A stretch of 64,000 nt of DNA from Comamonas sp. (GTDB lineage Bacteria > Pseudomonadota > Gammaproteobacteria > Burkholderiales > Burkholderiaceae_C). Where the stretch lies: positions 124,001 to 188,000 of the forward strand of contig JAITLR010000022.1 in NCBI GenBank assembly GCA_031277805.1, read 5' to 3'. This document shows, piece after piece, positions 48,180-56,399 of the stretch (positions are counted from its first letter, which is position 1; the number at the start of each line of letters is the position of its first letter). The translations under genes and the position numbers were made by a program. Below the pieces are notes generated by a model. The model was given only the letters and a program-made list of their open reading frames with translations. It did not search any database and was not told the origin of the DNA.

Positions 48180-48755
48180 ATGCAACGCTTTGACCTGAAC
48201 CAGATTGCGCCCAGCCCGTGGAAGAACGGGGGCGGCAGCACGCGCGAGATTGCCTGCTGGCCGCAGGGCGCGGGCATGGACAGCTTTGGCTGGCGCGTGA
48301 GCGTGGCCACGATCGCACAGGCCGGTCCGTTTTCGGCATTTCCGGGCATTGACCGGCAGATCATGCTGCTGGACGGCGACGGGGTGCAGCTCGCCAGCGC
48401 TGCGGCCGGCATCAACCATGCGCTGCAGCAGCGCTGGCAGCCGTTTGCATTTTCTGGCGATGCGGCGCTGGACTGCAGCCTGCTGGGCGGCACTTCCACC
48501 GATTTCAACGTCATGACGCGGCGCAGCCAGTGGTCGGCCGAGGTCGGCATCCATGAGGTCGAGGTACAGCCCGGCCGCAGCGCCGCGGGCCTGTGCCTGG
48601 TGCTGCAGAGCGGCTTTGCCCAGGGCCAGACCCTGCTGCAGGCCGGCCAGGGCCTGTGGTGGGATGCTGCCGAGGATGCCGAGCCTTTGCTGCCCTGCGA
48701 TGCACACAGCCGACTGGTGCTGGTGAGCCTGGAGCAGGCTACGCAAGCCGCATAG
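48180..48755 (+). CDS. hutD: HutD family protein
   Basis: The 191-residue protein matches HutD: it begins LNQIAPSPWKNGGGSTREIACWPQG and has GWRVSVATIAQAGPFSAFPGIDRQIMLLDGDGVQL and FSGDAALDCSLLGGTSTDFNVMTRR. HutD is a cupin-like protein found in many hut operons, thought to tune histidine breakdown, though its chemistry is not settled. The track ORF starts upstream in the repeat; the ATG at 48180 just before MQRFDLNQ is the conventional start. It is followed by a 128-bp gap before hutI. Confidence 0.93.
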   Translation: MQRFDLNQIAPSPWKNGGGSTREIACWPQGAGMDSFGWRVSVATIAQAGPFSAFPGIDRQIMLLDGDGVQLASAAAGINHALQQRWQPFAFSGDAALDCSLLGGTSTDFNVMTRRSQWSAEVGIHEVEVQPGRSAAGLCLVLQSGFAQGQTLLQAGQGLWWDAAEDAEPLLPCDAHSRLVLVSLEQATQAA

Positions 48756-48803
48756 ACCGCTATCTAAACAAGAGCTTTTGACGCACGGTACATAGGCCAT
48801 TCG

Positions 48804-48817
48804 ATATGAATTCATAT
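48804..48817. promoter_or_regulatory. 14-bp perfect palindrome before hutI
   Basis: ATATGAATTCATAT is a perfect palindrome in the AT-rich part of the 128-bp gap between hutD and hutI, 66 bp before the hutI start. It could be an operator or overlap a promoter. It does not match the HutC-like sites. Confidence 0.4.
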
Positions 48818-48883
48818 TGAAACCACTGCACAGCAAGCGCGAGAAGCTATCGAATCAGAGAATTATTCAAAGGAACCCACGCC

Positions 48884-50137
48884 ATGACGCAAGCCGCAAC
48901 GCCTCATCCTTCCGCCGACGGGCGCTGGCTAGCCCTGCGTCTGGCGCCCGAGCTGTTCGCGGCCGATGTGCCTGTCGCCGATGGGCAGTCGGCCTGCATC
49001 GTGGTGCAGCAGGGCCGCATCGTCTGGGTGGGCCCGCAGGACCAGGTTCCCGCCGCCTACCAGGCGCTGCCCGCGCATGACGGCGGCGCCCGCCTGGCCA
49101 CGCCGGGCCTGATTGATTGCCATACCCATCTGGTCTATGGCGGCGAGCGTGCCAACGAATTCGCCATGCGTCTGGCCGGCGCCAGCTACGAAGAAGTGGC
49201 GCGTGCGGGCGGCGGCATAGTCTCCAGCGTCAAGGCCACGCGCGAAGCTTCCGAGGAAGAGTTGATCGCCCAGGCCCTGCCGCGCCTGGACCAGCTGCTG
49301 GCCGAAGGCGTGACCGCCATCGAGATCAAATCGGGCTACGGCCTGTCGCTGGAGCATGAGCGCAAGCAGCTGCGCGTGGCCAGGCACCTCGCCGAGCTGC
49401 GCGGCGTGACCGTGCGCACCACCTTCCTTGGCGCCCATGCGCTGCCGCCCGAGTACGCGGGCCGCAGCCAGGATTACATAGACCTAGTCTGCCGCGACAT
49501 CATGCCCGCGCTGGCCGCCGAAGGCCTGATCGACGCCGTGGACGTGTTCTGCGAGCGCATCGCCTTTTCGCTGGCCGAGACCGAGCAGGTCTTCCAGGCC
49601 GCACAGGCGCTGGGCCTTCCCGTGAAGCTGCATGCCGAGCAGCTGTCGAATATGGAGGGGGCTGCCCTCGCTGCACGCTATGGTGCTCTGTCCTGCGACC
49701 ATATCGAGCATCTGTCCGAGAACGGCATCGCCGCCATGCGGGATGCAGGCACCGTGGCAGTGCTGCTGCCCGGCGCCTTCTACACGCTGCGCGACACAAA
49801 AGTGCCGCCTATCGACGGTTTGCGTGCCGCCAAGGTTCCGATGGCCGTTTCCACAGATCACAATCCAGGTACCTCCCCGGCTTTGAGCCTGCTGCTCATG
49901 GCCAATATGGCTTGCACGCTGTTCAGGCTCACGGTGCCCGAGGCCCTGGCCGGCATTACCCGCCATGCGGCGCTGGCCCTGGGCCTGCAGCACGAGCAGG
50001 GCCTGATCGCCGCGGGCCGGCCCGCCAACTTCGTGCTGTGGCCCGTGCGCCATGCGGCCGAGCTGGCCTACTGGTTCGGCAACAAGCCCGATTGCACCGT
50101 GGTGCGCCAGGGCCGGATTGCCCGGGTCGGCGGCTGA
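48884..50137 (+). CDS. hutI: Imidazolonepropionase
   Basis: The 417-residue metal amidohydrolase opens imidazolonepropionate to N-formimidoyl-glutamate. Signatures are [42 protein letters not shown] (metal His pair in HTH), [61 protein letters not shown] and [26 protein letters not shown]. The length is normal. The gene follows hutD and is followed after 26 bp by an FAD-linked dehydrogenase gene, with which it is probably co-transcribed. AAAGGAACC gives a good ribosome site. Confidence 0.97.
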   Translation: MTQAATPHPSADGRWLALRLAPELFAADVPVADGQSACIVVQQGRIVWVGPQDQVPAAYQALPAHDGGARLATPGLIDCHTHLVYGGERANEFAMRLAGASYEEVARAGGGIVSSVKATREASEEELIAQALPRLDQLLAEGVTAIEIKSGYGLSLEHERKQLRVARHLAELRGVTVRTTFLGAHALPPEYAGRSQDYIDLVCRDIMPALAAEGLIDAVDVFCERIAFSLAETEQVFQAAQALGLPVKLHAEQLSNMEGAALAARYGALSCDHIEHLSENGIAAMRDAGTVAVLLPGAFYTLRDTKVPPIDGLRAAKVPMAVSTDHNPGTSPALSLLLMANMACTLFRLTVPEALAGITRHAALALGLQHEQGLIAAGRPANFVLWPVRHAAELAYWFGNKPDCTVVRQGRIARVGG

Positions 50138-50163
50138 GCACGGGGAGCCTGAAAGGCTAGCCG

Positions 50164-51558
50164 ATGTCACACGAACAATTTCTCGCTGAACTGATCTCCA
50201 CCCTGGGCGCCGATGTGGCGCAGCACGGCGCCGACGTGCCCGAGCGCTACCACACGGACTGGAGCGGCCAGCCGCCGCAGCGCCCCCTGGCCCTGGTGCG
50301 CCCGCGCAGCACGCAGGAGGTCAGTGCGGTGCTGCGCCTGTGCACGGAGCACAAGGTGGCCGTCGTGCCCCAGGGCGGACTCACGGGCCTGGCCGGCGCC
50401 GCCGTGCCCAGCCAGGGCGCCATCGCCCTGTCACTGGAGCGCATGAACACCATAGAGAACACCGACATCCGCGCCGGCCTGATGCAGGCGCAGGCCGGCG
50501 TCACGCTGCAGGCCGTGCAGGAAGCGGCCGTGGCCGCAGGCATGGTTTTCGGCGTGGATCTGGGTGCGCGCGGCAGCTGCCAGATCGGCGGCAATGTCGC
50601 CACCAATGCGGGCGGCAACGGCGTGCTGCAGCACGGCATGATGCGCGAGCAGGTGCTGGGTCTGGAGGTGGTGCTGGCCGACGGCACGGTGCTGCCCATG
50701 CTGCGCCCCATGATCAAGAACAACACGGGCTACGACCTCAAGCAGTTCTTCATCGGCGCCGAGGGCACGCTGGGCGTGGTCACGCGCGTGCTGCTGCGTC
50801 TGCGCCCCGCGCCCCAGGCCACGGCCACCACGCTGGTGGCCATGCCCGATTTCGATGCGGCCCTGGCCGTACTCAAGCGCATGCAATCGCGCTTCGGCAA
50901 CAGCGTGGCGGCCTACGAGCTGATGTGGGACAGCTTTGTGCAGGCTTCGCTGTCCTGGCTCAAGCTCAGCGCGCCGTTCGCCGAACGCCATCCGCTGCTG
51001 GCCCTGATCAATGTGGACGGCAAGAACGAATCCCAGCTGCAGGGCGACGTGCAGCAGGTGCTGGAAGAGGCCATGGAGGCCGGTGAGGTGCTGGACGCCA
51101 TCGTCGCCCAGTCCGTGGCTCAGGCGCAGACGCTGTGGAAGCTGCGCGAGGCGCCGGCCGAGCTCAACAACAACATGCACCCGGCTATCAACTTCGACGT
51201 GAGCCTGCCCCAGGCCGACATCGGCCGCTTCGCCGAGGCCTGCGAAGCCGCGTTCAGCGCGCGCTGGCCGGCCAAACATGCGCTGTACTTCGGCCATGTG
51301 GGCGACGGCAATCTGCACGTCTCGGTGGACGGCAAGACCGTGGGTGGCACACACGAGGCCATCGAGGCAGTGGAAGCCGAGCTCTACCACCTGGTGGGCG
51401 AATTCCAGGGCAGCGTCTCGGCCGAGCACGGCATAGGCCTGCACAAAAAGCCCTATCTGCAAGCCAGCCGCACGCAAGAGGAGCTGGCCGTGATGCGCTC
51501 CATCAAGCAGGCGCTGGACCCTTTGGGCCTGATGAATCCAGGAAAGGTTTTCGACTGA
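50164..51558 (+). CDS. FAD-linked 2-hydroxyacid dehydrogenase (GlcD/D-lactate dehydrogenase family) inside the hut operon
   Basis: The 464-residue flavoprotein belongs to the vanillyl-alcohol-oxidase/GlcD family. The FAD-binding half has ALVRPRSTQEVSAVLRLCTEHKVAVVPQGGLTGLAGAAVPS and LGARGSCQIGGNVATNAGGNGVLQHGMMREQVLGLEVVLADG. The C-terminal half has ALYFGHVGDGNLHVSVD and SAEHGIGLHKKPYL. Such enzymes oxidise D-2-hydroxyacids such as lactate, glycolate or 2-hydroxyglutarate. Its position between hutI and a HisC-like aminotransferase (4-base overlap region, TGATG) suggests oxidation of imidazolyl-lactate to imidazolyl-pyruvate, which the aminotransferase could then convert to histidine. That use is a hypothesis; the family assignment is firm. 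Confidence 0.92.
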   Translation: MSHEQFLAELISTLGADVAQHGADVPERYHTDWSGQPPQRPLALVRPRSTQEVSAVLRLCTEHKVAVVPQGGLTGLAGAAVPSQGAIALSLERMNTIENTDIRAGLMQAQAGVTLQAVQEAAVAAGMVFGVDLGARGSCQIGGNVATNAGGNGVLQHGMMREQVLGLEVVLADGTVLPMLRPMIKNNTGYDLKQFFIGAEGTLGVVTRVLLRLRPAPQATATTLVAMPDFDAALAVLKRMQSRFGNSVAAYELMWDSFVQASLSWLKLSAPFAERHPLLALINVDGKNESQLQGDVQQVLEEAMEAGEVLDAIVAQSVAQAQTLWKLREAPAELNNNMHPAINFDVSLPQADIGRFAEACEAAFSARWPAKHALYFGHVGDGNLHVSVDGKTVGGTHEAIEAVEAELYHLVGEFQGSVSAEHGIGLHKKPYLQASRTQEELAVMRSIKQALDPLGLMNPGKVFD

Positions 51559-52712
51559 TGACTGACTCTCTGATCGCCACGCTGGCGCGCCCCGAAGCGC
51601 GTCCTTTGCCCGCCTACAACGCAGGCCTGTCCAACGAGGCCGTGCGCGCGCGCTACGGCGTCACCGACATCGCGCGCCTGGCCAGCAACGAGAACCCGTT
51701 CGGCGTCAGCCCCGCCGTACGCCAGGCCCTGGCCGGGCTCGCGGGCGAGGTGGGCAACTATCCCGACGCCAACTGCACGGCGCTGCGCCAGGCGATTGCC
51801 GAGCGCAGCGGCATGGCCGCCGACCGCCTGGTGTTCGGCAACGGCTCGGAAGACCTGATCAAGATCCTCTGCGAGGTGTTTCTCTCGCCCGGCGATCTGG
51901 TCGTGACCCAGCGCCCCGTGTTCGGCCTGCACGAGATCTATCCGAAGATGATGGGCGCGCAGGTGCAGTTGCTCGAACTGAACGCCGAGCTGGGCTTCGA
52001 CATCGACGCCTGGTGCGCGGCCCTGGCCCGTGCGCCCAAGATCGCCTTCCTGCCCAACCCGTCCAACCCCGTGGGCTGCATGATGGACGTGGCCGCTTTT
52101 GCGCGCGTGCTGGAGGCCACGCCCGACAGCACGGTTCTGGTGGTGGACGAGGCCTATTACGAATACGCGCTGCATGACGATGCCTACCCCGACGTACTGG
52201 CCATACTGGCCGCCCGCCAGGGGCCGTGGATCGTGCTGCGCACCTTCTCCAAGGCCTGGGGCCTGGCCGGCCTGCGCGTGGGCTATGGCATGGCCGACAG
52301 TGCCGCTTTCGTGCACCTGCTGGACAAGGTGCGTTCGCCCTTCAACGTGAACCTGGCGGCCCAGCGTGCGGCGCTGGCGGCCTGGAGCGATCCCACGCAC
52401 ATGCGCGCCGGCGTGGCGACCACGGTGGCGCTGCGCGAGGCGCTGCGCCACGAGCTGCTGGCCCTGGCCGCGCCCGGCGGTCCGCTGCAGGGCCTGCGCA
52501 TCGCCCCCTCGGTGGCCAATTTCCTGTTCCTCGACATAGGCCGGCCCAACGGTCCCGTGACCGAGGCGCTGCTGCGCCAGGGTGTGATCATCAAGCCCTG
52601 GAAGGAGCCAGGTTTCGAGCATTTCCTGCGCGTCTCCATCGGTACCGAGCAGAACAACGCGCGCTTTGTTCAGGCCTTGCTCGTGGCGATGGCCGAGCCC
52701 GTTGCCGCCTGA
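51558..52712 (+). CDS. HisC-like PLP aminotransferase inside the hut operon
   Basis: The 384-residue protein has histidinol-phosphate aminotransferase features: RLASNENPFGVSPAVRQAL, FGNGSEDLIKILCEVFLSPGD, FLPNPSNPVGCM, VVDEAYYEYA, the PLP lysine in LRTFSKAWGLAGLRVGYG and the Arg in EHFLRVSIGT. HisC normally works in histidine synthesis and is not expected in a degradation operon. Its start codon overlaps the stop of the FAD dehydrogenase gene, so the two are coupled. The pair could form a route from imidazolyl-lactate through imidazolyl-pyruvate to histidine, or the enzyme could remove amino groups from surplus histidine. The long track ORF starting at 51135 is mostly frame shadow. Confidence 0.9.
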   Translation: MTDSLIATLARPEARPLPAYNAGLSNEAVRARYGVTDIARLASNENPFGVSPAVRQALAGLAGEVGNYPDANCTALRQAIAERSGMAADRLVFGNGSEDLIKILCEVFLSPGDLVVTQRPVFGLHEIYPKMMGAQVQLLELNAELGFDIDAWCAALARAPKIAFLPNPSNPVGCMMDVAAFARVLEATPDSTVLVVDEAYYEYALHDDAYPDVLAILAARQGPWIVLRTFSKAWGLAGLRVGYGMADSAAFVHLLDKVRSPFNVNLAAQRAALAAWSDPTHMRAGVATTVALREALRHELLALAAPGGPLQGLRIAPSVANFLFLDIGRPNGPVTEALLRQGVIIKPWKEPGFEHFLRVSIGTEQNNARFVQALLVAMAEPVAA

Positions 52713-52741
52713 TTTCCTCCGCACTCTTTGAGCTGACTGCC

Positions 52742-54178
52742 ATGACCGCACCCTCTCTCGCCCCACGTACCTTGTTTGCTGCAGATGCTTTGCTGCCCGC
52801 AGGGTGGGCGCGCAATGTCCTGCTGAGCTGGGACGAAAACGGCCGCCTGACCGAGGTGCTTACCGATGTGGATCTGCAAAGCGGCGAGGCTGGTGAGGCC
52901 GAGGATGCGATCCGCGCCGCAGGCCCTCTGATTCCCGGCATGCCCAATCTGCACTCGCACGCCTTCCAGCGCGCGTTCGGCGGGCTGACCGAGTTCCGCG
53001 GCCAGGCGCAGGACAGCTTCTGGAGCTGGCGCAACCTGATGTACGGCTTTGCCAACCGCATGACGCCCGAGGCGCTGGAAGCGATCGCGACCTGGCTGTA
53101 TCTGGAGATGCTGGAAGCCGGCTACACCTCGGTCTGCGAATTCCACTACGTGCACCACGACGTGGGCGGCAAGCCCTATGCCGACGATGCCACGCTGTCG
53201 CTGGCCCTGCTGCGCGCAGCGCAGAAGACCGGCATTGCCATGACTCTGCTGCCGGTGCTCTACCAGACCAGCGGCTTCGGCGGCAAGCCGCCGCGCGAAG
53301 ACCAGGCGCGCTTCATCCGCAGCACGGACAATATGCTCTCTTTGTTGCAGCGTCTGGCGCCCGCCACACAGGGCCAGAACGCTGTTCTGGGCCTGGCCCC
53401 GCACTCGCTGCGCGCCGTGCCGCCGGACAGCCTGCAGGCGGCCGTGGCCGGCCTGCACGCCATGCTGCCCAAGGCTCCGGTGCACATCCATATCGCAGAG
53501 CAGACCCAGGAAGTCGATGACTGCCTGGCCTGGAGCGGCCAGCGCCCCGTGCAATGGCTGATGAACCATGCGGCGGTCGACGCGCGCTGGTGCCTGATCC
53601 ATGCCACCCACATGACGCCCGAGGAATACGCGGGCGCCGCCAGGAGCGGCGCTGTGGCCGGCATCTGCCCCACGACCGAGGCCAATCTGGGCGACGGCAT
53701 CTTCGACATGCCGTTGTGGCTGAAGAACGGCGGCCGCTGGGGTGTGGGCTCGGATAGCCACGCCACGGTGAACGCGGCCGAGGAGCTGCTGATGCTCGAA
53801 TACAGCCAGCGCCTGGACCTGCGCCAGCGCAATGTGCTGGGCGGCGGGTTGCAGCCCCAGGTGGCGACGGCCATGACGCTGCAGGCCGTCGCCGGCGGCG
53901 CCCAGGCCTCGGGCCGCGTGGCACAGGGAGGCATGGCGGGTCTCGTTGTGGGCCAGCAGGCCGATTTCGTGGTGCTGGATGAAGAGCATGTGGCTCTGGC
54001 CGGTCTGCCGGCAGACAGCGCCCACGCAGGCCATGTATTCGCCAGCCATCGCACTTCGGCGATTGCCGACGTCTGGGTGGGTGGCCGCCAGCGCGTGAGC
54101 CAGGGCCGCCACAACGGTCACGAAGTCGCCAAGCACGCATTCATCCAGGCGCGCAGCCAGCTGCTACAGTCCGCTTGA
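52742..54178 (+). CDS. hutF: N-formimidoyl-L-glutamate deiminase
   Basis: The 478-residue amidohydrolase converts formimidoyl-glutamate to formyl-glutamate and ammonia, the five-step variant of the pathway. Motifs include LIPGMPNLHSHAFQRAFGGLTEFRG (metal His pair), MTLLPVLYQTSGFGG, GLAPHSLRAVPPDSL, VHIHIAEQTQEVDDCL, DARWCLIHATHM, AGICPTTEANLGDGIFD and WGVGSDSHATVNAAEEL. ATG 52742 is the start; the track's 52226 reads back through hisC. It is followed by a 110-bp gap with a strong inverted repeat before hutG. Confidence 0.96.
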   Translation: MTAPSLAPRTLFAADALLPAGWARNVLLSWDENGRLTEVLTDVDLQSGEAGEAEDAIRAAGPLIPGMPNLHSHAFQRAFGGLTEFRGQAQDSFWSWRNLMYGFANRMTPEALEAIATWLYLEMLEAGYTSVCEFHYVHHDVGGKPYADDATLSLALLRAAQKTGIAMTLLPVLYQTSGFGGKPPREDQARFIRSTDNMLSLLQRLAPATQGQNAVLGLAPHSLRAVPPDSLQAAVAGLHAMLPKAPVHIHIAEQTQEVDDCLAWSGQRPVQWLMNHAAVDARWCLIHATHMTPEEYAGAARSGAVAGICPTTEANLGDGIFDMPLWLKNGGRWGVGSDSHATVNAAEELLMLEYSQRLDLRQRNVLGGGLQPQVATAMTLQAVAGGAQASGRVAQGGMAGLVVGQQADFVVLDEEHVALAGLPADSAHAGHVFASHRTSAIADVWVGGRQRVSQGRHNGHEVAKHAFIQARSQLLQSA

Positions 54179-54186
54179 TTTTTGAG

Positions 54187-54262
54187 GACTTGCGCAAACA
54201 TGAATGCACAAAGACCGTTTCCATCCGGTGAAGGTCTGGGCTGAACCTGATTTGCGCAAGTC
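54187..54262 (+). promoter_or_regulatory. Long inverted repeat between hutF and hutG
   Basis: GACTTGCGCAAA (54187-54198) and TTTGCGCAAGTC (54251-54262) are exact reverse complements, and AGACC/GGTCT pair inside the 52-base loop. GTGTTTTTG follows the right arm. It may be a terminator or attenuator, an mRNA-stability element or a protein site. The rest of the 110-bp gap shows nothing else. Confidence 0.55.
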
Positions 54263-54288
54263 GTGTTTTTGAGAAAGACGCTCCATCC

Positions 54289-55104
54289 ATGAGCCAATCC
54301 ATCCCCCCCTTCGTTTTCCACCAGGGCACGGCACCGCTGCTGATTTCCATGCCCCATACCGGCACCCATGTGCCGGCCGACATCGCTGCCAAGCTCACGC
54401 CCGAGGGCCGCGAAGTCCACGACACGGACTGGCACATGCCCGCGCTCTATGACTTCGCCAAGGCGCTGGGCGCCTCCATCCTCGTGGCCACGCATTCGCG
54501 CTATGTGATCGACCTCAACCGTCCTCCAGACGGCGCCAGCCTCTATCCGGGCCAGAGCGTCACGGGCCTGTGCCCCGTAGACACTTTCGACGACACGCCG
54601 CTGTATGCCAGCAAGGCGGACGAGCCAGACGACGCCGAGATCGCACGCCGCCGCGAGGCCTGGTGGCAGCCCTACCACGGCCAGCTGCGCGCCGAGCTGG
54701 ACCGCATCAAGAGCGTGCACGGCACGGCCATGCTGTGGGATGCACACAGCATCCGTTCGGTGCTGCCGCGCTTCTTCGAAGGCAAGCTGCCCGACCTGAA
54801 CCTGGGCACGGCCGACGGCAAGAGCTGCGACCCGGCGCTGGCCCAGCAGCTGCTGGACATCGCCAGGCAGGCGCCCGAACACACCAGCGTGCTCAATGGC
54901 CGCTTCAAGGGCGGCTACATCACGCGCAACTACGGCCAGCCCGAGCAGGGCTTCCACGCCGTGCAGCTGGAAATGACGCAGTCCAGCTACATGCAGGAGC
55001 ATATGCCCTTCGACTATCTGCCCGAAGTCGCCGCGCGCATCCAGCCCACCATGCAGCGCATGCTGCAGGCCATGCTGGCTTTCGCGCACCCGCGCAAGGC
55101 TTGA
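54289..55104 (+). CDS. hutG: N-formylglutamate deformylase (amidohydrolase)
   Basis: The 271-residue enzyme splits N-formylglutamate into formate and glutamate, the last step of the deiminase route. It matches the FGase family: PLLISMPHTGTHVPADIAAKLTPEGREVHDTDWHMPALYDFAKALGASILVATHSRYVIDLNRPPDG, AMLWDAHSIRSVLPRFFEGKLPDLNLGTADG and RFKGGYITRNYGQPEQGFHAVQLEMTQSSYM. With hutF it makes the window's histidine pathway complete from histidine to glutamate. The next gene begins 17 bp later and is of very different base composition. Confidence 0.96.
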   Translation: MSQSIPPFVFHQGTAPLLISMPHTGTHVPADIAAKLTPEGREVHDTDWHMPALYDFAKALGASILVATHSRYVIDLNRPPDGASLYPGQSVTGLCPVDTFDDTPLYASKADEPDDAEIARRREAWWQPYHGQLRAELDRIKSVHGTAMLWDAHSIRSVLPRFFEGKLPDLNLGTADGKSCDPALAQQLLDIARQAPEHTSVLNGRFKGGYITRNYGQPEQGFHAVQLEMTQSSYMQEHMPFDYLPEVAARIQPTMQRMLQAMLAFAHPRKA

Positions 55105-55121
55105 GCCGCAAGGGGGCGATC

Positions 55122-55736
55122 ATGACTTCCCCTTTGCTGACCGCCCCAGTCCGCGCCCTTGAAGCGGTGGACGGAAATGGATATTTCCAAAAATGGAGGT
55201 GCAAAAAAATCAAAATATTGGTTGCTGCAATATTTTGTTTTTCATGCGCCCTATCTACCGCTCAAACAGAATTCGATTCCATTGAGTTTGGTGATATTTT
55301 TTTGAACAATAAGTCCTTGTACACAAAATTCAACCATCTCAAAAATATCATCAGCGACAAAGACAACCGAGCAAAGGCTTATCCATCAAAAGATATAAAT
55401 ATTCCTTTCGTGGAATTCAATGCCAATGAGGTGGTGTACAACGTAGCATCCGAGCATATCGTTTACAACTATTCAGAAGAGCGGCCGAACGATATTTTCG
55501 TCACCTACGTGCAACCCAGTAAAGATTTCAAAATAAATTTGGGTGGCAACCTTTTTTTGAGAAAAGGTATCAACGTATCTTCATTGAAGATGGCATATCC
55601 CAAGTCTTATAATATGCATTTAACCCATCCTGAAAACAACTTCAGACTGGTGGTAAAAAAGAATCATCAATCTGCTTTTCTGGACCTTGTCTTTAAAGAC
55701 AATCTTTTTCAGGAAATGTACCTGACAACGCAATAG
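55122..55736 (+). CDS. AT-rich gene for a small secreted protein, fused to a GC-rich start
   Basis: I do not recognise this 204-residue protein. The first 15-20 codons (MTSPLLTAPVRALEAV) are GC-rich with a strong ribosome site (AAGGGGG). From about 55166 the DNA becomes clearly AT-rich with codon use unlike its neighbours. The AT-rich part encodes a signal peptide (KWRCKKIKILVAAIFCFSCALSTAQ) and about 155 mature residues rich in Asn, Lys, Phe and Tyr. A GTG at 55167 could be the original start. It looks like a transferred gene joined in frame to the start of a lost native gene, but it could also be a single rarely conserved protein. It is probably periplasmic. Confidence 0.6.
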   Translation: MTSPLLTAPVRALEAVDGNGYFQKWRCKKIKILVAAIFCFSCALSTAQTEFDSIEFGDIFLNNKSLYTKFNHLKNIISDKDNRAKAYPSKDINIPFVEFNANEVVYNVASEHIVYNYSEERPNDIFVTYVQPSKDFKINLGGNLFLRKGINVSSLKMAYPKSYNMHLTHPENNFRLVVKKNHQSAFLDLVFKDNLFQEMYLTTQ

Positions 55737-56399
55737 GTTTTTCATTCGCAACCGACCCCGACCCCGACCAAGTGGAGTCAACTGCTGACTTGTCTGTTTT
55801 TTGCAAATCCTCTTTGCACAAGCCCCGCTTTTGGGGCTGTCCAGGCAGTTCAAGTGCACCGCCTGAAAAATGGGGCGTTCGCAAACGCTTGCCTCCCAGT
55901 AACATGGCGCGTAACTTCCCGCACCATGCCCGCTACTACCTCCGCACAGCAACATCTAGCGCGCAGTCAGGCTGTCATTGAACGCCTGCTGCCCATGACC
56001 ACGCCTTTTTCCAATGCAGACAAGGCGCTCAGGGAGCATTTGCTGGCCGCCTGACTGGAAAAGCTGCAGGCCTTGCAGGAGTTGGAGCAGCATGCCGAAG
56101 CCGCACAGACTGCCGGTGCGCTGGCCAGCCGCCCATCACGCAGATGCCGCAGATAGGCCGCAGTCGCAATGCGCTCGCTGCCGTGAAAAAGCGGCAGAGC
56201 CAGGTGTGCCAGCAGCAGCACGACGCCGGCCAGCACGGCCAGACCTGCGAACACGCCGTGCCAGCCCATGCGCGAGGCCAGCAGCAGCGCATAGCCGTTT
56301 GCCAATGCGGCGGCAAGATTGCAGACGATGAAAAAAACAGTGCCGCGCACAGTAGGCGGCGCACAATCACGGCGTCCATCCGTCCCGTCCCAGCCAACC
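55737..56399. other. 663-bp gap with degenerate coding remnants
   Basis: No complete gene is convincing here. The stretch holds three tandem CCGACC units (55752-55769), a hairpin AGCCCC/GGGGCT (55821-55838) and a 42-codon plus-strand ORF (55926-56054). A minus-strand frame reads as membrane helices (VFFIVCNLAAALANGYALLLASRMGW and GLAVLAGVVLLLAHLALPLF, about 56190-56350). The latter looks like the tail of a broken transporter. It has no good start and its end is not transporter-like. Confidence 0.4.

Noticed and set aside
46664-48550. 628-codon minus-strand frame over hutU
   Set aside because: It is the antisense shadow of urocanase; hutU matches its family over its full length on the other strand.
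52670-54136. 488-codon minus-strand frame over hutF
   Set aside because: It is antisense to a complete, motif-rich hutF and has low-complexity composition.
55752-55769. Three tandem CCGACC units, considered as the start of a CRISPR or VNTR array
   Set aside because: There are only three 6-bp units without spacers; too short for either.
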